Translations under genes and position numbers: made by a program | Virus record (IMG/VR): IMGVR_UViG_3300032291_004083 | Span: 1-29,321 of that record | Direction: 5' to 3' (one strand) | Length of the DNA: 29,321 nucleotides | Source of the DNA: a virus | The notes under the pieces: model-generated | Told to the model about the DNA's origin: nothing | Seen by the model: the letters and a program-made list of their open reading frames with translations, nothing else | Databases searched by the model: none | Part shown: positions 10,701-17,600 of the stretch, piece by piece | Layout: each line of letters starts with the position of its first letter | Position numbering within the stretch: the first letter of the stretch is position 1

Positions 10701-13700
10701 CTGGGCAACACGTGTAACGCTATCTATTACGTTCCCGGCTGGATTAGTAGACAACCTGCTGTTGTCAAAAAAAGTTCCAAAAAACTTGGCCGGCCTGGTC
10801 AATGCCAACAACTTCATAATGGTGTATGGATATTGTGAACTTTTGCGCCATGCCGTTTCAACTGGTGATTGGTCTCCAAATTTCCAAGGAGCATCTACCC
10901 CTCTCTTTTCATATTGAGCGACAAGTCCAATGGCCAATGGTGATTTCAAATTTCCATTCACATCCACGGGCAGATAATTTAGGAGGTTTGGCCTGATGTA
11001 TCTTTTGATGCTTTTATGCAGTCCGTGATCAAACCCTGCTGCTAGATCATTCCATAACAGTTCGTTTCCAGAACTATATGGCGCAGGACCATAATGCTCT
11101 GCCCACCAAGTAGGTTGTTGACTGTAACCAAGCATTTCCCATGGGTGGGTGTGTGGACGATCGGTGTCATAGAAATAGTTGTAAATGCCTCTCCAGTGCC
11201 CAGGAAGATATTCTTGTTTCACTGCATCTTTGTTCCTTGCATAGTTGTATGTGAATTCGTTGCCCGCGGCATAGATATCATTATATTGATAATCTAAACT
11301 ATTTCTGCCTGTCCAGGTATAAAAATCATAGCTCAATATATTGTCGATTTCAGATAATTTATATTCACCCTGAACAAAAACTGATGGTTTAACCTCGTTC
11401 AGTGTCAACAAGTCCGGATTATATTGCGTCTTGCAATTATTATAAATTCTCTTTTCCAGCTCCATGAGTAGGTCGTCTCTGTAATCACCATAGGCCACGG
11501 TGCGACTTCCGTCGTGTCCTATAATGAGTTGAGTGGGTGTGACATATGTTGTGTCAGTCACTATCTCTGGCTTGTATTTTGGATAAAGTCCTAACTTGGT
11601 TGGGGTGGGCGGAACAAAACTTCCTGTGGTATTGTCATAATCCTTGATAGTGATAATGTCTCCTTCGGCAAGGACACAAGTTATCTCAACGCTATCATCA
11701 ACTGTGCTGAAGGTATAATCTAATCCTAATATTAATATCACATCATTAAGATAGACATACACTGCCCTGTTGCTCACTGCCGTAGTATCAAATTGTGAAT
11801 CAATTGCAAATTGGGTTTGAGTCACATCCTGAACCGTATAGTTTCGAGTGGTGGCCCTTTCTCCATATCCTATCATGTCCTCATAAAAGAATGGGAAAGA
11901 TGATGTTCTTTCGCCTGTCATATTTTTAATGATGGTGTCAACCTTGCTTGCTACTGTGCCCTCCCTTGCTAAATCACTAGCCTGTGATAAAAAGTTTTCT
12001 TTAAATTTTTGATATTCAAGAGAACAGTAATCAATTGCAGATATGGCGTTTGCATTTTGATCAATTAACAAGAACATAGCCGGTGGCAATGCTGCTGAAT
12101 GTTGTAATATAGTACCGCCCTGTAATCTTACGTCGGGTATGTCTCGCAGGTTGCTGTTTCCTGGCGTGCTTCCAACTAGTGTCTCATTCTTTTCATTTAT
12201 ATCATGCACATGGTTCAACACCTGTCCAAATGTGAATTCCGATATCTGTTCATTTAAAGGATTTGTTGAAAGATTCTCCGGGATTTCATACAATCCTTTA
12301 TTCTCTAGTTTCTTCTCGCTTGAAAAACATTGTATCTTGACTAGGTCATTTATGGATAAATTTTTTGAGAAGATTACAAATTTATTTGTAGTACCGTTGA
12401 CCAAGGTATAATCAGTGCCAAGGCTTTGGGCCTGGTCATTGACATCCACGTGTATCTGTAAATCTTGAATACTAGAACTATTATTATAAACGTCAATGGG
12501 GAATCTTTTTAATTCACTGCTGTCTACAGTAAAAGTCCTTATCACTCTTTGTTTGCTGAGCTCGTTTCTTTTCACCCATGATGTCTTGAATTGCACTGCG
12601 ACATTATTCTTATTACTATATGCAACCTGTGCCGTGGAAAAATTTTTCTTTACAAACTGTTCTCCACTTTTGTAGTTGAAAGATCCAGAAGATATGTCAG
12701 TTGTGAATACCATGTTTCCAACGTTGTTTATGGAACTATATTTGACTTTTAGGCCCAGCACGGTGTCAGTAGTTGCAGCGTCAGACACTTGATATGCAAA
12801 TACCTTAGCTCCATTGAAAGTAGAATTTGGATATGCAATTGAGTCGTTGAGAGGGATTGAGTTGTCATCATATAAGTTGAATAAAGGTTGTTGATTTAAT
12901 TTTGTTTTTTGCTGTCCGATCATCCAAGATGATTGTGCAGAGTCATAGAAAAAAGTTTTTCCTTGGTTAATTGTGCCTAATTCAACAAAAACAGATTCCC
13001 CATCCTGTGGCCCAGCAAGGTTATCGGAGGCAAGAGTCAGTGATATCACGGATTGATTGCCTATCTGAACAAAATTTACTGTGTAGATCTTGTTGTTTGC
13101 CCGTGGGTCTCGGTCATTGGTCAGCAATATCCTCATGCCATTCGCGAGTGCTACACCATCAACAATGTATCCGGTTTGTCTTACCATTGAAGAGAATGCG
13201 TCTGTGGTGGATGCGTCTATCAATGTAACAGATCTCTTAACAGTGATTCCGTGCTCATACAATCTTAATCCAGAATCAAATTCTATAATGGGTCTTTTCG
13301 CCCTGTCTGACTCCAAAAGATTTGGAGTGTGCCCATTTGCCGCGGCAGTTGCATCTATTACTGCCCTGTGGAACCATCTGTTGTATCTACTCCAAGCATT
13401 GCCATCGATGCTGTCTCTCTTAATGGTTATATAATCTGGTGTCTCTGGCCTGTAAAAACTAATGGCGTAGGGCCTGGTATCATACTGTACAGTGTCATAA
13501 AGTTCAGTGCTCTCAGTTGCATACGATTCAGGCGTGATCAGGGTTGACGAATCCGTAAGTGTGATTGATTGTCCTACTCCTTCAACATAAAATTCTTTGT
13601 TCCTGTATGTGTCGCTAATAACATTGTCTCCAAACCTTAATTTCATACCATTGCTTAAATGTACGCCAGATCCTGTGACGTAGTTTTTTGATCCCACTAT

Positions 13701-14600
13701 TTCATGCTCTGGATTTATTTTAGTAGTCGATGAAATTGTTTTTACAATAAAAATTCCCTGCATTGCTTGGTGATTGCCGCATTGATAGTACAACACATCT
13801 GGAGCGGCGGAGGGCACTGTAAAAGTTAACGTGCCTAAACTGGCTCCATTGTTGGTTACCCCGCTGCTGTAAATGACTGATGTGCTTCCATCCTCTGCAA
13901 ATCCTGTCTTGAATGGCTCGGTCATGATGTAAAACGGATGGCCGGCAGCATCAATAATAAATTTATATGTGTTGCCTCTGTATAGAGTTATAGATGGATT
14001 ATTTCCGGCATGCGTGCTGAATTGATATGCCGCTTGTCCTTGTGCCAACACTTTAATTTCCTGCGATGAATTTGGTCCATTGTTCGATATCAGTATAGGA
14101 TTCGGACCTTCGGGTAACCAATAATATTCTCTATAATTTATAAGTTTGTCAAAATCTACCGCGGGGTTCCAATTGTAAACCTCTTCCTTGTTCAACCTGT
14201 CGTGGTTATCTACATTGCCTCCAAAAAACTTAATCTGATTTATGTAGTCATCATACGTCGCAGTAAACTTTACCTGATCCTCTGGATTGATTGAAGAAGT
14301 GTCTTTGTCGGTGTAAGTTACCGCTGGCTCAAGTTGATAGTCATCTCTATCTTTGCTTGCACTTGTGATGTACTTGTCGGTGGGTTTCCTGGTGTAGGCA
14401 TATGTTCTTCCGATGTAACCGTCCAACCTAGTGAGGCTGCCTGGCTGTATCAATTGATCTAGTGTGCTGGTCAAAAATCTATGATTAGTATCGGTGCGAT
14501 AAAAAGATGGTAGATGTGCTATAGATCTCCTTAATATCGTGCCATTCTCATTCACGATCTCTTCGGAGTTAGTCTTGCTATTGATTGGCGAATCTACCAT
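1704..14600 (-). CDS. Giant modular baseplate/tail structural protein, 4298 aa
   Basis: A single uninterrupted frame of 12.9 kb directly follows gp6, in the slot held by gp7-gp10 in T4; it may be the counterpart of the large gp7-type wedge protein of marine relatives, but the sequence alone does not prove this. Modules in order: a baseplate-type N-terminus (about 1-190, with LPSFYRTDTNHRFL and YNWNPAVDFDKLINYREYYW); a cupredoxin domain (about 190-290, His221, Cys274, His277, Met280); two related segments with LSNGM and LANGM (about 317 and 485); a chitin-binding-like module (about 1668-1715); seven FG-GAP propeller blades (about 2090-2550); two GSGY-type segments (about 3222 and 3353); a second chitin-binding-like stretch (about 3405-3445); and a C-terminal array of GDGST beta modules (about 3520-4265). 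It starts two bases after the gp6 stop, with AGGA eight bases upstream inside the last gp6 codons. No signal peptide or membrane segment is evident. It is probably a wedge-attached fibre or scaffold bearing several binding modules. Confidence 0.85.
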   Translation of the reverse strand: MVDSPINSKTNSEEIVNENGTILRRSIAHLPSFYRTDTNHRFLTSTLDQLIQPGSLTRLDGYIGRTYAYTRKPTDKYITSASKDRDDYQLEPAVTYTDKDTSSINPEDQVKFTATYDDYINQIKFFGGNVDNHDRLNKEEVYNWNPAVDFDKLINYREYYWLPEGPNPILISNNGPNSSQEIKVLAQGQAAYQFSTHAGNNPSITLYRGNTYKFIIDAAGHPFYIMTEPFKTGFAEDGSTSVIYSSGVTNNGASLGTLTFTVPSAAPDVLYYQCGNHQAMQGIFIVKTISSTTKINPEHEIVGSKNYVTGSGVHLSNGMKLRFGDNVISDTYRNKEFYVEGVGQSITLTDSSTLITPESYATESTELYDTVQYDTRPYAISFYRPETPDYITIKRDSIDGNAWSRYNRWFHRAVIDATAAANGHTPNLLESDRAKRPIIEFDSGLRLYEHGITVKRSVTLIDASTTDAFSSMVRQTGYIVDGVALANGMRILLTNDRDPRANNKIYTVNFVQIGNQSVISLTLASDNLAGPQDGESVFVELGTINQGKTFFYDSAQSSWMIGQQKTKLNQQPLFNLYDDNSIPLNDSIAYPNSTFNGAKVFAYQVSDAATTDTVLGLKVKYSSINNVGNMVFTTDISSGSFNYKSGEQFVKKNFSTAQVAYSNKNNVAVQFKTSWVKRNELSKQRVIRTFTVDSSELKRFPIDVYNNSSSIQDLQIHVDVNDQAQSLGTDYTLVNGTTNKFVIFSKNLSINDLVKIQCFSSEKKLENKGLYEIPENLSTNPLNEQISEFTFGQVLNHVHDINEKNETLVGSTPGNSNLRDIPDVRLQGGTILQHSAALPPAMFLLIDQNANAISAIDYCSLEYQKFKENFLSQASDLAREGTVASKVDTIIKNMTGERTSSFPFFYEDMIGYGERATTRNYTVQDVTQTQFAIDSQFDTTAVSNRAVYVYLNDVILILGLDYTFSTVDDSVEITCVLAEGDIITIKDYDNTTGSFVPPTPTKLGLYPKYKPEIVTDTTYVTPTQLIIGHDGSRTVAYGDYRDDLLMELEKRIYNNCKTQYNPDLLTLNEVKPSVFVQGEYKLSEIDNILSYDFYTWTGRNSLDYQYNDIYAAGNEFTYNYARNKDAVKQEYLPGHWRGIYNYFYDTDRPHTHPWEMLGYSQQPTWWAEHYGPAPYSSGNELLWNDLAAGFDHGLHKSIKRYIRPNLLNYLPVDVNGNLKSPLAIGLVAQYEKRGVDAPWKFGDQSPVETAWRKSSQYPYTIMKLLALTRPAKFFGTFFDNSRLSTNPAGNVIDSVTRVAQTLRNAKYHLETATDSTTGVITRYMTAGYQPFVVNYIIKNNLDPAPNFYDKMKNLNVQLAYKLGGFTDKQNLKILTDSVSPGSTAGSQFIPDENYKILFRSSNPVDTFDYSGVLVELNSAVANDGSTLEGGYKIIGYNTIKPYFKIFEPLQNNNSYTLEVGSGTAVVYKDWSTSVKIVPYGTVFRDPQSLVNFLIGYGKYLESRGFVFERFSNELGETMDWVMSAKEFLYWTRQGWAPGSAITLSPGAEGFSLNTVDSVIGKLQNLQGEYTVLDSAGKTINTQSISTKRIGSTFEIVSKNTEIGIYHVTMNAVQKEHVLLFDNVTVFSDIILQLATGFRQERLKLIGWKTGDWNGDYYSPGFMFDEAKINAWTANTDYQIGSTVEYNAKFYVAKTNHNSGNVFNGEYWQSKNEKPVSQLIPNFDYKISQFNDFYDLESDNFDEGQQKLAQHLTGYQSRDYLENLFLNDVSQYKFYQGFIREKGTQNAIDKLLKAKFLDENISLNIYPEWMIKVGEFGNIQGKNAIQIRMPDDVFVNNIQSIELLDSDADDVNWVKSVAVRKSEMYQTPLEYTAAQTFNKYDYSLEGVDRDVIQKFRTAGYPRLLDVQHTVFNEQDLLNLDMNLIQQDDLVWIAKKSNNDWDVKRLTFTGSKIIAISAINNFRGIIISLTSVHSLVVGDYIGISNSQFRNLNGVYRVQLTPTNKSIVIAFDQANTITRNGIGVDGSTQDSYGNLYNFVSVRLSSMDNVNDAISYKGYRERNNDVPGDKVFVDNVGNKWKIYEKVDPYVTVSLPAPDTPNNQEFGYRIVSRNDGKFLIVSAPGMEQGTIHFFRRSKNSAGTTYDIVASVSMTDNDDYTSRLGESLSISTDENIVVAGAPYNNTIVPGSDSSRHQNAGLIKTYIWNNFSKNYDSLNTLVPPSDSSTILDNLNFGWSTAVAEPTVSSMRSTLPKYLFVGAPGYSNENGIVYVYTWGLANDSTYSQWTQTSSIQSSEPGTGKRFGHRIAVNDNGDILAISSVSPGNSGKVEIFTSNHQYNDGSTTLIFTHRQTLVGVSADGSSNELNFGDSIAMSKDGTTLIVSASGVDSNSQDDAGAVYCYKWNADASTNTYTLQQTIPAPETKTNMRFGSSLSINHSANRLVIGAENFSNERVMKFDNGSTTLDLQDTRIVDLNIGSGGAFTATKYNNKFVIDQKLITDRVSTNDDFGKGVCVTDTAVYVGAPGDSLLQNDGSTLGTNNGSVALYDLKTPGQYAWQSQVTEEELVDSSKIESAFIFDTAKNEIIDYLDYYDPIKGRILGLADREINYKTEWDPAIYTVGTVGKTVSTNTAWGEEHVGEVWWDLSQARWVWYEQAGQEHKTKNWGNLFPGSNINIYEWVESTFLPSEWAARADTTEGLSRRISGTPLHADNTVLTVKQKYDANSDSFLNHYYFWVKNSVFLPAKNVSVTERKNTTAYIANIIINPLGSGVKYFTISDRNSIITFNVRDSLVNRNTVLNINYRENENESDVHTVWKIFKEGDKDDRPNENVEKKWWDSLIGEDDIGGEVPDLTLPLNQRYGNNIRPRQSWYKDRFAALKDIINYSNTVLRKYQLAYSVNFINLNSADPEPLQTSGEWDILVDTYADLIFINTNDISGSVNALVRADEQNSKGYWAIYNWNGTEWNRFKVQTYKTNNYYSFVDWYDTGIDSDVIIDRQLSFQYQLDTLRDLDAGKYVKVLNSDTGGWKIFLKTADGFKNCATQNGTIQLSNALYNYDINNVGFEDGDPFDNNFFDQQPTLETKKILTALRDDIFVGDLKVEYNNLFFIGLRRVLEEQLYVDWLFKTSFINVTNSVRPLDQRKTYKIGTDDYVESYINEVKPFHTKIREYKLGYTGTETQDGIYTDFDLPAFYDGERIRNINTITDTTTLSKYPYRFWRDNHKKYVNTITVTNGGSGYDTAPTVRLVGGTTTSVGPFALLGTSASGDTSGEYGYFYPLYTSEADAKSADNLAGGAGVSEIFTFAEHVGTEFYMPLMDQNIAIADRPVGYVLYSEAGNTQATAIADIRNGSVSRITVLTTGSNYTATPTVVLIGGGADGTTPADTAKAYANLQNDLVRDVSTIIKFDRVKSTATILEWTESTAYAYNDLLRRGNNFYKVITGFTSTADFNDGLDNLLKLRGDEPYITAAERTLGLYSPATGMPGNELSQLMTGVDYGGVMVTGLAFNSSQGWDRSLWYEAPWDNYGLSRVQTFYGDGSSTAFTFSSAPLATDVYTVYVNGVRQTSLVFRGDGSTKTFTVIPDDSSVVGNGDKIEFIPFDDDGVLTPTDDRTLDTLISGGLFGSAVGIAPSDVILEGDGFITPDTSYAPEENVPGSMFDTVDIKVYTAPESGVPFIINKNYTGDGTTKVFDIGQTPGTQASVIVTLDGLTLESEDAGDSTATTHVVDITNQTVTFTAAPSAGQKISIKSFAISGKNYMVLDTFTGDGSTVSFTTSARESFQLDSAISQLYVTVDGVPTNNYTYAVADKLVTITFHTGDGSTANPPASGKSIQIAAFNQPAASGRAHAEIRSEQFTYDGSTNRITLTYPPGAIGPFSGLTMLQLGGKILRGPDNTYYAGDGSTTTYGLGTDPANTVTDASQIEVYVNGTKNDLFTDYTVNIGSQQVIFVSAPGSLDVIAVSVLLNNHYYNTGDDIILKPSQLAADGIALTAGTEFFATTFNNAVGMNQRREIFQGNGSGEFTLQETPLNSNYVFVWLNGTALTHGYNFLTGANYFSNPRTLKISGVTLTSSDRIDVMYFAVEGAGNAIGFRIFKDMLNRNFFKRISAQGTTKLAEAVTPTSASITLADASRVASPPGGSVPGVLFIGEERIEYFIKVGNTLSQLRRATLGTALQNHASGAQVVDASASQTVPYAETIYAKTTTTDGSTSTFPTSLAPATPYELDVFVGGRRLPYVSDDGSTLNFTIDGSTANITLAQMPVAEIEVKVVQKRGRVWYTAGASTAANGKGLQKSTTNQARFLSGEPTNAPE
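1880..4040 (-). repeat. Protein-level array of degenerate GDGST beta modules
   Basis: Within the C-terminal part of the giant gene, a motif of the form (F/Y)xGDGSTxxF, usually followed by a YVNG- or VTLDG-like turn, recurs with irregular spacing. Visible copies are near 4030 (GDGSSTAFTF), 3926 (GDGSTKTFTV), 3590 (GDGTTKVFDI), 3345 (GDGSTVSFTT), 3190 (GDGSTANPP), 3070 (YDGSTNRITL), 2950 (GDGSTTTYGL), 2600 (GNGSGEFTL), 2015 (TDGSTSTFP) and 1930-1885 (DDGSTLNF, then IDGSTANI). Codons differ between copies, so this is an old or selected protein repeat and not a fresh DNA duplication. Similar GDGST-F motifs are common in phage tail and fibre proteins. Confidence 0.7.
4275..4390 (-). other. Second chitin-binding-like (CBM5/12-type) segment in the giant protein
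   Basis: Around residues 3405-3445 the giant protein reads EWTESTAYAYNDLLRRGNNF followed by YKV. This follows the pattern W-x(5)-Y-x(3)-D-x(3)-R/Y-x(2)-N/K-x-Y-K/V that is typical of small chitin-binding modules. It is a weaker match than the copy near residue 1670, and the substrate, if any, is unknown. Confidence 0.35.
6960..8330 (-). repeat. Seven-bladed FG-GAP/integrin-like propeller in the giant protein
   Basis: Seven consecutive segments (about residues 2090-2550) share an (F/L)G-x(4)-(I/V) start followed by a hydrophobic (V/I)(V/S/G)(G/S)A strand. Starts read EFGYRIV, RLGESLS, NFGWSTA, RFGHRIA, NFGDSIA, RFGSSLS and DFGKGVC; matching strands include LIVSAPG, IVVAGAP, LFVGAPG, LIVSASG and VYVGAPG. 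This is the signature of FG-GAP repeats, which fold as a seven-bladed beta-propeller in integrin alpha chains and bacterial surface proteins. Several blades carry Asp/Asn-rich loops (for example NDNGD, SKDGT) that could bind calcium. Confidence 0.7.
9450..9605 (-). other. Chitin-binding-like (CBM5/12-type) module in the giant protein
   Basis: Residues about 1668-1715 contain Trp1671, then TANTDYQIGSTVEYNAKFY and an EYW near the end. This aromatic pattern (W near the start, a GxxVxYxxxxY core, a closing YW) matches the small carbohydrate-binding modules of families 5 and 12 found on chitinases. In a phage tail protein it would suggest binding to a surface glycan. Function is inferred. Confidence 0.5.
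13731..14033 (-). other. Cupredoxin (type-1 copper) domain in the giant protein
   Basis: Residues about 190-290 read as a plastocyanin/amicyanin-like domain. A beta strand with LYRGNTYKFII leads into GHPFYI (His221), and the far end reads YYQCGNHQAMQGIFIV (Cys274, His277, Met280). The Cys-x2-His-x2-Met spacing is that of the amicyanin copper loop, with the first His about 50 residues upstream, so all four ligands of a blue copper centre seem to be present. Copper binding is inferred from motif only. Confidence 0.7.
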
Positions 14601-14602
14601 GG

Positions 14603-17600
14603 CTAATATCCTGTGCCACTGCTACCACTGCTGCCTGAACTTCCACTTGAACCACTGCTGCCACTGGAGCTTGATGTGTAACTGGTTGTAGAACTCGAAC
14701 CAATCGTGGATGATACTGCAGACGTTGACCTGTTGCTGGTTGTTGTGCCTGTGGTGCTGGTCACAACTTGTCCACTGGCAGCAAGTTGATTGGCGCCTAT
14801 GGCATCAATTATTACTACATTATCAACTGTGGCCCCACTGATAAAAATCTCATCTGCGGCGCTGCTTATCTGAAATAGAGATCCAAAAACCTGTTCAGTT
14901 TGGTTTGGCACGATCACCACAGTAAGAAGATCCGGAGCCAGTTGTGAATGTATGTAAGCAGCTAGTTCTGTAAAGTAAAAAGTGTCACCAAAATCAAAAT
15001 TGTTTAGGGCAAAAAATTCATTTATTGCACGAATCACTCTCGTCTTTATCAATGCATTGGTCACATTGGTGGATGAATTTTTTACTACCTTGAAAGTGGC
15101 CTGGAACTCCTCATCCGCTTGATTGCCGAAAAGTATTTTATATTTCACAGGATGGTATATGATCTGATCCGACAAACCTTTTAAAGGATTCAACACGCCA
15201 GAATATGATATCCTCAGCTGGTCGGCAGTGGACGGTATTGGCTCGTCTCCGCCCTGGCTCAACCATGTTCTGTACAACTGATCATATGATCGTTCAAGCA
15301 TGTAGATATCCATTATATTAGTTTGCGAAGGATCTATCCTGACTTCTTGCCCTGCAAAGTGCTTGTATTGGAATTCCAGTGAGCCTCTGCCTACCCTTGC
15401 ATAATAATCGGTAGATGTTTGCAAGACTCCCAAGTCTGTGTTGTAAATTTTTATGACATCTTCCGATGTATCATAAAAATAAAATAGTTGTCCGTTGGCA
15501 TAGCTGCCGGGAAGCACTATGGTGCTTTCATTTTGTGTCACTATGAAATTGCTTGCGGGATAAGGCCTGTATCTTTCTATGTTGTCATAACTGACATATT
15601 TTTGGAAAAATACGTATTTGGTGCTGACGTTTAAGTTTGGTTCAACAATTATATCAAAGATATCTGGATTGTCCACTACGCCATCGTCGTCATCGTCAAA
15701 AAAACCTACCTTTACCTTTCTATTATCTTGATATCCATCCGTCTCCTGAACGGTATCCACTACTTGCCACTCTATCGGATAACCCACAGACGATCCGGTG
15801 CTGGGCACCGTGTTGCTTTTTAAAATTTTTACACTGTCTTTGACTGATTTGCCTGTAGTGTAATCGTAAATTCTTTCAGTTTTATCAAAATGGAATTTAT
15901 TTTCGCCTGCCGATTCATAAATGTAATCTATTTTCCGGTAAGTGACTGTGTACGTGTTTCCATCATTGGTGAATTTGAACCACCAGCTTGCGTCAAGGTT
16001 GGTTGATGTGGCGTCGCCGGCGTAATCCAATTCAAATGTTGACGACGTGCTTAGATTTGCTGCTGTGATTATTTTCCAGCTTGCGTCTTCTTCATCGTAT
16101 CTTAGTGCAAATTCCTCAAAAGTTTCTATCCTGTCCTGCAGATCTGTTTTCAATGACGAATCAAATACCGTAGAAAATTTAGGAAACACCGCATTCAGCA
16201 GCGCTCCCGCTGGAATAATGTCATTGATTGTTATAGGTCCCGCCCCTGACTCTAAGTTGCCTGCTCCCCCATTAGCTCCATCGCCGACCACACCTGAGAT
16301 CTTGGCCCATTGCCTGTCCTCTGCAAGATCCGTGCCTAGCGTAACAAGTTTTCCATTTAAGAACTTCCTGGTGTCGGGTGACGTAAATTTAATCAATGCT
16401 CCAGGCACAACATATTTTAGATTGCTGGTGGCAAAATCTCCCACAACCAAAGGACCTGCTGCCTGGAAGTAACCAGTGTTGGTGTTGGTGCCCACAGATG
16501 TGCTGAACCAGCTGGCAGCCAATGTGGATAAATTTTTTGTGCCATATTTTACGTAGAAAAATTGACGTGAATACGCCTCATTTAATTTTAGCTCCACTTG
16601 TCTATTAATTGTGTCCAATATCTCATTTCTATTAGTGAAAGTGAAAGTGAACTGAGGTGTGCTTTCCTCCCTATACAATATGCCGTCATCGGCAAATACA
16701 GACACGTTGCTGTAAGAACCTGTTGGATCTATGATCTCCTTCGCTCTACTGATGCCGCTGGCGCTCCTATTCACTGCTTTGACTTTGATGATTTCCTGAG
16801 ATGCTGACAATGGCACCACGTTGTAGTCCTCTGCTGTTATCATTCTATTTTGCGAATAATAAACCTGGGGGGCTTTTGTCCTAATACTTTCATTGCTTTC
16901 GGTGGCCGCTGAGTTGTATACACTCTGTTGCAATGATGCCACTACTGTGAGAGTCTGAAGCGATCCATTTGCATCTTGATACTGCATGTTAAATTGTATG
17001 TTTTGCATATCCGCAGGCTGTATAGAATATTTTGCGTTATCGCTGACCCTGTAATAGGCCCTGAATGTTCCCGATGGTACATTTGCAAAGTTTCCATCTC
17101 CGAACACAAGATCTATGGCGTCGTTGTTTTTAGTGACGACATTGTATATGTCTCTCACTCCAGCAGACAGTGAGTTGTAAATTGTGTTATTGCCTACAAG
17201 ATCCGGAACTCTGGTCCAGAGTTTCTCTATCTGTCCAAAGTCATCAAGCTCGTAAAGCCATACGTCGTCGTTGTTAATGTTGTTTATTGCTAAACTTTTC
17301 ACATAATTGGTTGTGGGTTGATCAATAGAAAATATGTTGCTGGCCAAAGATCCTTGTTTGAATAAAAAGAAAAATCCTGTGTTGGGACTAGAATCACCAG
17401 CTCCATCTGTCCTATAGGTATATGTCATGCCTCCTCCGGTAATTGGAGCCAGCTCATATATAGATTCAGAATTAGATATAGTGCATGGACACACCTCAAA
17501 ATTTCTAGTTATGCCACTAATGTTTTTTGAAAATTGGAACATTGGTATGTCAACATTGGTGGTATTGATTGTGTACACCTCTGTCTTGATTCCACCTATC

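Noticed and set aside
16047-16472. Plus-strand open frame of 141 codons inside gp6, and similar plus-strand frames such as 61-471, 20193-20612 and 13090-13434
   Set aside because: All lie antisense to well-supported structural genes, have no recognisable motif or ribosome site, and reflect codon bias of the opposite strand.
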